From NCBI RefSeq assembly GCF_021412625.1, contig NZ_JAKCFI010000001.1, positions 868,001-932,000 on the forward strand: 64,000 nt of DNA, in the 5' to 3' direction. Numbering within the stretch: the first letter of the stretch is position 1; each line of letters starts with the position of its first letter. The position numbers were made by a program, and so were the translations under genes. Shown here piece after piece: positions 60,006-64,000 of this stretch. Source of the stretch: Myxococcus stipitatus (GTDB lineage Bacteria; Myxococcota; Myxococcia; Myxococcales; Myxococcaceae). The notes beneath the pieces are model-generated. The model was not told where the DNA came from, made no database searches, and saw only the letters and a program-made list of their open reading frames with translations.

Positions 60006-60914
60006 GTGAGCGAGACGACCAAGGATGGAGGGGCGCTGGGGCCGGTGGGGCCGGAGAGCGCGCTGACGCGGCTGCGCGCGGTGGAGACGCTCGAGTCCGG
60101 CTACGAGGCGTGGCTGGAGCTGAAGCTGGAGCACGCCGCGGCGCGCGCCCGCTTCCGCGAGGAGCGCGAGAAGCTGGACCAGCAGGGCTCGTTCCTGCTC
60201 GGCGCGGTGCGGGCCGCGGGCATGGAGCCCACGCCCGCAACGGAGCCGGGCCTGGTCCCCGGGACGGCCGCCGCGGGCGACTTCCTGCGCGAGGCAGAGG
60301 CGCGCCTCTCCTCCACGCGCGCCGCCCTGTCCGAGCGCGAGGCCGCCTCCGAGTTCCGCTACACCGAGGCGTTCGCGGAGATCCGCCGCACGCTGCGTGA
60401 GCGCGTCCAGCGCCACCTCGCGGTCCACCGTCCCAGGTTGACCCTGCTGCTGCGCCGCGTGGGGACGGAGCGCTCCATCCTCCACGTCGAGCGGCTGTCG
60501 GGGGACACGCCGGTGTTGCTGTGCTTCCTGTTCACCGGGCGGATTGCGTCGCGCCACGGCTTCCTGTTGGACGACTCCACGGAGGACGTCGCGCTACCGC
60601 CCGCCCCCCTCTACCCGGACGAGGGCGTGGCGGCGGCGGACCTGCGCCCCGACGCCGCGGCGCTGGAGGCGCGGGTGCGCGGGGCCGGCGAGGTGCTGCC
60701 CGTGAAGGGGATGCTCCCGCTGACGGTGCCGCGCCCCGGAGGGGGCGAGGACTTCTTCCGGCTGCTCCAGCGCGGGGCGGTGCTGGAGGTGGAGGTCGCC
60801 GAGGGGACGTCGTTCCGCAACGTCCTCACGCGCGAGGAGTCCGAGCGCTTCGCGGGCCACCTGTTGCGGCTCAAGCTCTCCGGCCGCATCGAGCTGGACC
60901 TCGAGGCGGGGTGA
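60006..60914 (+). CDS. Hypothetical protein (302 aa)
   Basis: I do not recognise a family. The N-terminal 150 residues are charged and helical, probably coiled coil (YEAWLELKLEHAAARARFRE; AEARLSSTRAALSEREAAS). The C-terminal half looks alpha/beta: RLTLLLRRVGTERSILHVER, LLCFLFTGRIASRHGFLLDD, LPVKGMLPLTVP and VLEVEVAEGTSFRNVL. No signal peptide or TM. A TAGACT box ends 8 bases before the GTG, so this too could be a leaderless message. Convergent with the lipoprotein gene at 60934. Confidence 0.7.
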   Translation: MSETTKDGGALGPVGPESALTRLRAVETLESGYEAWLELKLEHAAARARFREEREKLDQQGSFLLGAVRAAGMEPTPATEPGLVPGTAAAGDFLREAEARLSSTRAALSEREAASEFRYTEAFAEIRRTLRERVQRHLAVHRPRLTLLLRRVGTERSILHVERLSGDTPVLLCFLFTGRIASRHGFLLDDSTEDVALPPAPLYPDEGVAAADLRPDAAALEARVRGAGEVLPVKGMLPLTVPRPGGGEDFFRLLQRGAVLEVEVAEGTSFRNVLTREESERFAGHLLRLKLSGRIELDLEAG

Positions 60915-60933
60915 GCACCCGCAGGCACGGGCG

Positions 60934-61806
60934 CTAGCGCGTGTGGACCACGCCCACGTCGGCGGTGCCCACGAGCATGGCGCTGCCGATGAAGAGGTTG
61001 TCGGACTCGGCGCCGCCCAGGCGCACGGACTGGAAGATGACCAGGTAGAGCGCGTTGCGCTCGGGGAAGGCGGAGCCCGGAATCGTCACCCGCGCCTCGC
61101 GGTAGCTGCCCGGCACGGCGACCAGCTGGAGGAACTCCATGGGCGTGGTGGGCATGCTGGAGTACGTCGGCTCGCCCTTCTGTCCATCCGAGCTCAGCGG
61201 CACCACCGTCACGAAGCCCAGCGTGCGGTCCTGATTCCCGGGCGGCGCGGCGCGGTCGAAGGAGAGGGCGGCGTTCGCGTCGAGCGTCACGTACGCGGCG
61301 CCATTCGGACGGAACGCGGCGATGGACTCCTTCACGGGCGCGTCGTCGACCTGCCCGACGTAGCGCTTGCCGTCCTTGCTGGCGATGAACTGGTACGTGG
61401 CGCCGGACTGGTAGGTCAGCTTCTCGTCCTCGCCGCCGATGCTGGTGAGGCTGTAGCTGCCCGACCCATCCTCCGACAACGCCGTGGCCACGCCGCCCAC
61501 CGGCTGCACGGAGGCCTTCGCGCCGGACACGCCCGAGGGCTGCGAGTCGTCGCCGTCCTTCGAGCCGAAGAACACGAGCGCCGCCGTCTGCGCGGGGAAG
61601 GTGAGGGTGTCGCCGCCGTCGCGGGGCCACGTCCCCCCGTCGAAGCCCGCCGTCGCCCCGGCGGAGACCTCCACCTCCGGCGTCGCGAACAGGGTGCCCA
61701 CCATGACGTGGTCCGCGGTGAGCTGCGCGCCCGTCTTCTCCAGGTCGCAGGCCAGGGGGGCAAGGGAGGTAGCGGCGAGTGCGGCGGCGAGCAGGAGGCG
61801 TTTCAT
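60934..61806 (-). CDS. Hypothetical lipoprotein (290 aa)
   Basis: The signal peptide MKRLLLAAALAATSLAPLAC ends in a lipobox (C20). The mature protein is beta-rich and acidic, with a carboxypeptidase-regulatory or Ig-like look (LTFPAQTAALVFFGSKDG, GAAYVTLDANAALSF, YREARVTIPGSAFPERNALY). I cannot name a family. Ribosome site GGGGAAATCTCG before the ATG. It is divergent from the cyclase gene with a 99-bp gap, which contains a TATGCT box on the minus strand without a good -35. Confidence 0.75.
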   Translation of the reverse strand: MKRLLLAAALAATSLAPLACDLEKTGAQLTADHVMVGTLFATPEVEVSAGATAGFDGGTWPRDGGDTLTFPAQTAALVFFGSKDGDDSQPSGVSGAKASVQPVGGVATALSEDGSGSYSLTSIGGEDEKLTYQSGATYQFIASKDGKRYVGQVDDAPVKESIAAFRPNGAAYVTLDANAALSFDRAAPPGNQDRTLGFVTVVPLSSDGQKGEPTYSSMPTTPMEFLQLVAVPGSYREARVTIPGSAFPERNALYLVIFQSVRLGGAESDNLFIGSAMLVGTADVGVVHTR

Positions 61807-61905
61807 CGAGATTTCCCCGGGTTGCGACGAATGGTGGGAGCATAGCAGGGCCTCGTGACGCGAAGCCCGCGCGCTCGACGTCTCGGGGTATCCTGCCGCG
61901 CAACC

Positions 61906-64000
61906 GTGCAAGGTCACCGTGTCCACTCCGCGAGCCGGCGCTTCTTCAAGCGGCTCGGCTTCTCCCTGGCGATGGCCGCTTTCTTCGGCTGTGTGCTGGG
62001 GCTGCTCGTGTACCTGCGCGCGCCGCAGCCCGCGGCCCCCCGCGAGGACTCGCCCGCGTGGATGCCGTCCGGGGCGGTGGAGGTCGCGCAGGAGTGGCTG
62101 GAGGGGCTGGAGCGCTATACCTACGACTGGCGGGTGCTGGAGCTGGGGGCCCGCTCGGAGCGCCCGGACGAGGCCGTCGTCGTGGCCATCGACGACGAGA
62201 CGCTCGCCGAGGCGCGCCAGGACGACCGGCCGGGCGTGGCCACCCAGCCCTGGCCCCGGCAGCTCGTCGGCGGGATGGTGCACCGGCTCGTGCAGGAGGG
62301 CGCGTTGCTGGTGCTGGTGGACCTGCCCTTCACGGAGCTGAGCCCCAACGCCTGCGTCAACCCGAAGCTCTCCACGCCCTCGTCGTCCGGGGACGACGTG
62401 GCCTTCCGCGAGCTGCTGGAGCAGGACCCGGGCAGGTCGCTCCTGTCCTTCACGTGGGAGGCGCAGGGCTCGCGCGTGTTGCCGCCCGCGAACCGGCTGT
62501 GGCCCTACCGCGTCAAGGTGGGGACGTACCCCAGCACCCCGGAGGCGCGCGCCCGCGCCCAGGCGGTGCTCGCCGTCCAGCGGCCCGCCTACGTGATTCC
62601 AGCCGGGCGCCAGGCCGAGGTCTGGGGCGGCGCCACCGACGAGGCGGACGCGAAGGAGCTGGGGGCGCGATTGGGCGTGGCGGGCGCCGTCGTCGAGGAG
62701 CGCCGGGCCTCCGACGACACGTTCCGCCTGGGGACCACCGACCTCTTCGTGTCGCTGGCGGAGGTACAGGTGGAGGGCCTGGACCCGGCCGGGTTGGTGG
62801 AGGTGCGCCAGCTCCAGCACCCCGTGGCGCCGCTGCTCGGGGGGCTGGCGGGGGGCTATGGCGCCGTCACCCTGACGGCGGACGCGGATGGCGTGGTGCG
62901 CGGCATCCCCCACCTGGTGACCTACGTCGCGCGAGGCGGGCGCCACGTGTTGCCGTCGCTGCCGCTGGCGGCGGCGATGCGGCTGGCGAACACGCGGAAG
63001 CTGCGCTACGCGGACGGGCGGCTGTACGTGGGCGACGCGTACTCGGTGCCGATGGACGCGTCGGGCTACAGCCTGCTGCGCTGGAACGCGCCCACGGCGG
63101 GGCGGGGCTCGCGCGGCTCGCTGTCGCGCTCCATCCGCGCGTGGAACGTGCTGCTCAACGTGTTCGACGTAGCGGACGAGCGCCCCGCGCGCTTCGACAA
63201 CGACCTGGAGGGGCGCACCGTCGTCCTCACGCGCACCTCGGGCGAGTCGGGGCACCTGCGGCCCACGCCCATCGGCCCGGAGACGCCGGGCGGGGCCATC
63301 CTCGGGCAGGCGCTGGCGAACATCCTCCGCTCGGAGGGCATCACCCGCGCCGCGCCGGACTTCGATTTGATGGTGACGATGGGGCTCGCCTTCGCCGGGG
63401 CCTTCATGGCGCTGTCGCTCAGCTTCCTGCTGCGCTCGGTGCGCGGGGCCATCCTCTACGTGGGGGGCCTGGCCGTGGCGAGCGCCGGGTACACCGTGGC
63501 GGCGGCCTACGTCTTCGTCGAGCAGAAGCTGTGGATCGCCATGGCGGGCCCGCTCCTGGCGATGGCGGGCGCCTTCGTCGTCACCACCGTCTACGCGTTC
63601 CGCAACGAGCAGCAGATCCGCGACTTCGTGCAGGCCGCGCTGGGGCGCTACGTCAGCCCGGAGGTGGCGCGGCTCGTCACCCGCGACCTGAGCCTGATGC
63701 ACCCGGAGCGCCGGCGGATGTCGGTGTACGTCTGCGACATCGAGGGCTTCACGCGCATGTCGGAGGGCCTGACGCCCGAGCAGCTCGTGGGCCTCTTCAA
63801 CGAGTACCTCCTGGAGATGGCGGCGGTGGTGCGCTCCACGGCGGGGCAGGTGGACAAGTACATCGGCGACTCGGTGATGGCCTTCTGGGGCGCGCCCGTG
63901 CGCACGGATCGCCACGCGCACCTGGCCTGCGAGGCCGCGCTGAAGATGCGGGCGGTGCTCGCGGAGAAGCAGGACGCCTGGGAGAAGAAGTACGGCCGCC
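61906..64000 (+). CDS. CHASE2-domain adenylate/guanylate cyclase, 3'-truncated by the window edge
   Basis: The frame from the GTG at 61906 is open to the end of the window (698 codons). A TM helix (about 19-37) leads to a CHASE2 extracytoplasmic sensor (YTYDWRVLELGARSERPDEA, VVVAIDDETLAEARQDD). Further hydrophobic helices lie at about 490-560 (MGLAFAGAFMALSLSFLL; YVGGLAVASAGYTVAAAYV). The class III cyclase domain starts near 605: VYVCDIEGFTRMSEGL (metal Asp), VGLFNEYLLEMAAVV and DKYIGDSVMAFWGAPVRTD (second metal Asp). It should make cAMP (or cGMP) in response to an outside signal. The remaining catalytic residues lie past the window. Confidence 0.9.
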   Translation, partial: MQGHRVHSASRRFFKRLGFSLAMAAFFGCVLGLLVYLRAPQPAAPREDSPAWMPSGAVEVAQEWLEGLERYTYDWRVLELGARSERPDEAVVVAIDDETLAEARQDDRPGVATQPWPRQLVGGMVHRLVQEGALLVLVDLPFTELSPNACVNPKLSTPSSSGDDVAFRELLEQDPGRSLLSFTWEAQGSRVLPPANRLWPYRVKVGTYPSTPEARARAQAVLAVQRPAYVIPAGRQAEVWGGATDEADAKELGARLGVAGAVVEERRASDDTFRLGTTDLFVSLAEVQVEGLDPAGLVEVRQLQHPVAPLLGGLAGGYGAVTLTADADGVVRGIPHLVTYVARGGRHVLPSLPLAAAMRLANTRKLRYADGRLYVGDAYSVPMDASGYSLLRWNAPTAGRGSRGSLSRSIRAWNVLLNVFDVADERPARFDNDLEGRTVVLTRTSGESGHLRPTPIGPETPGGAILGQALANILRSEGITRAAPDFDLMVTMGLAFAGAFMALSLSFLLRSVRGAILYVGGLAVASAGYTVAAAYVFVEQKLWIAMAGPLLAMAGAFVVTTVYAFRNEQQIRDFVQAALGRYVSPEVARLVTRDLSLMHPERRRMSVYVCDIEGFTRMSEGLTPEQLVGLFNEYLLEMAAVVRSTAGQVDKYIGDSVMAFWGAPVRTDRHAHLACEAALKMRAVLAEKQDAWEKKYGR

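Noticed and set aside
60934-63921. A 995-codon minus-strand frame running from inside the cyclase gene into the lipoprotein
   Set aside because: Only the part from 61806 down is real (signal peptide and lipobox). The upstream part is antisense to the CHASE2-cyclase.

Overview
The window is about 70% GC and almost wholly coding. It reads as a chromosomal segment of a fruiting myxobacterium (Myxococcota, probably family Myxococcaceae). The evidence is two proteins with MYXO-CTERM-like tails, a PEGA/TonB-domain Ser/Thr kinase, many hybrid histidine kinases, a complete chemosensory operon, a close paralogue of the gliding GTPase MglA, and many secreted lipoproteins. I see no transposase, integrase, phage structural gene, CRISPR array or rRNA, so it looks like core or lineage-core chromosome. 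The genus is an inference.

Layout. 1-5.3 kb: the 3' part of the pyruvate dehydrogenase E2 gene, two small genes, a receiver-kinase hybrid, a membrane protein and a response regulator. 5.4-7.7 kb: tRNA-Glu(CTC), tRNA-Gln(CTG), an exported protein and gltX, all on the minus strand. 7.7-10.9 kb: three overlapping genes for secreted proteins, two of them paralogous HExxHxxGxxH proteases, then a HAD phosphatase. 10.9-13 kb: a Ser/Thr kinase with PEGA and TonB-C domains. 13.2-20.3 kb: a che operon (cheW, cheR-TPR, mcp, cheY, cheW, cheA-REC) without cheB, closed by a convergent kinase with an unrecognisable ATPase domain. 21.5-27.9 kb: a heparinase-like protein, a nucleotide-sugar dehydrogenase, an exported TldD-like protein and an OmpA-like protein. 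27.9-34 kb: a hybrid kinase, a metallopeptidase lipoprotein, an alkaline-phosphatase-superfamily enzyme and a DUF4388 protein.

34-36.4 kb (minus strand): rpmB, murQ, anmK and an MglA-like GTPase form one compact operon. 36.5-42.3 kb: a FAD oxidoreductase, a HAD phosphatase, a 3-hydroxyisobutyryl-CoA hydrolase-like enzyme, then purM-purN-DUF523 with overlapping stops and starts. 42.4-46.1 kb: a CRP-type regulator with a cyclic-nucleotide phosphodiesterase-like gene, accD and folC. 46.2-53.8 kb: an alpha/beta hydrolase, a two-AMIN-domain protein, lptD, an XRE regulator and a lipoprotein. 53.9-61.8 kb: TetR plus enoyl-CoA hydratase, an M23 protein, a nuclease/phosphatase-family protein, a run of five small membrane-associated proteins, and two unrecognised proteins. 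The window ends inside a CHASE2-adenylate cyclase gene.

Themes. Envelope maintenance is prominent (murein recycling, LptD, M23, AMIN, the small membrane proteins), as is signalling (Che, hybrid kinases, Ser/Thr kinase, and cyclic nucleotide synthesis, sensing and breakdown). Several genes lack a Shine-Dalgarno sequence and have a TAnnnT-type -10 box placed so that the transcript would start at or within a few bases of the start codon, suggesting leaderless mRNAs. All functions are read from sequence motifs alone; no database search was run.
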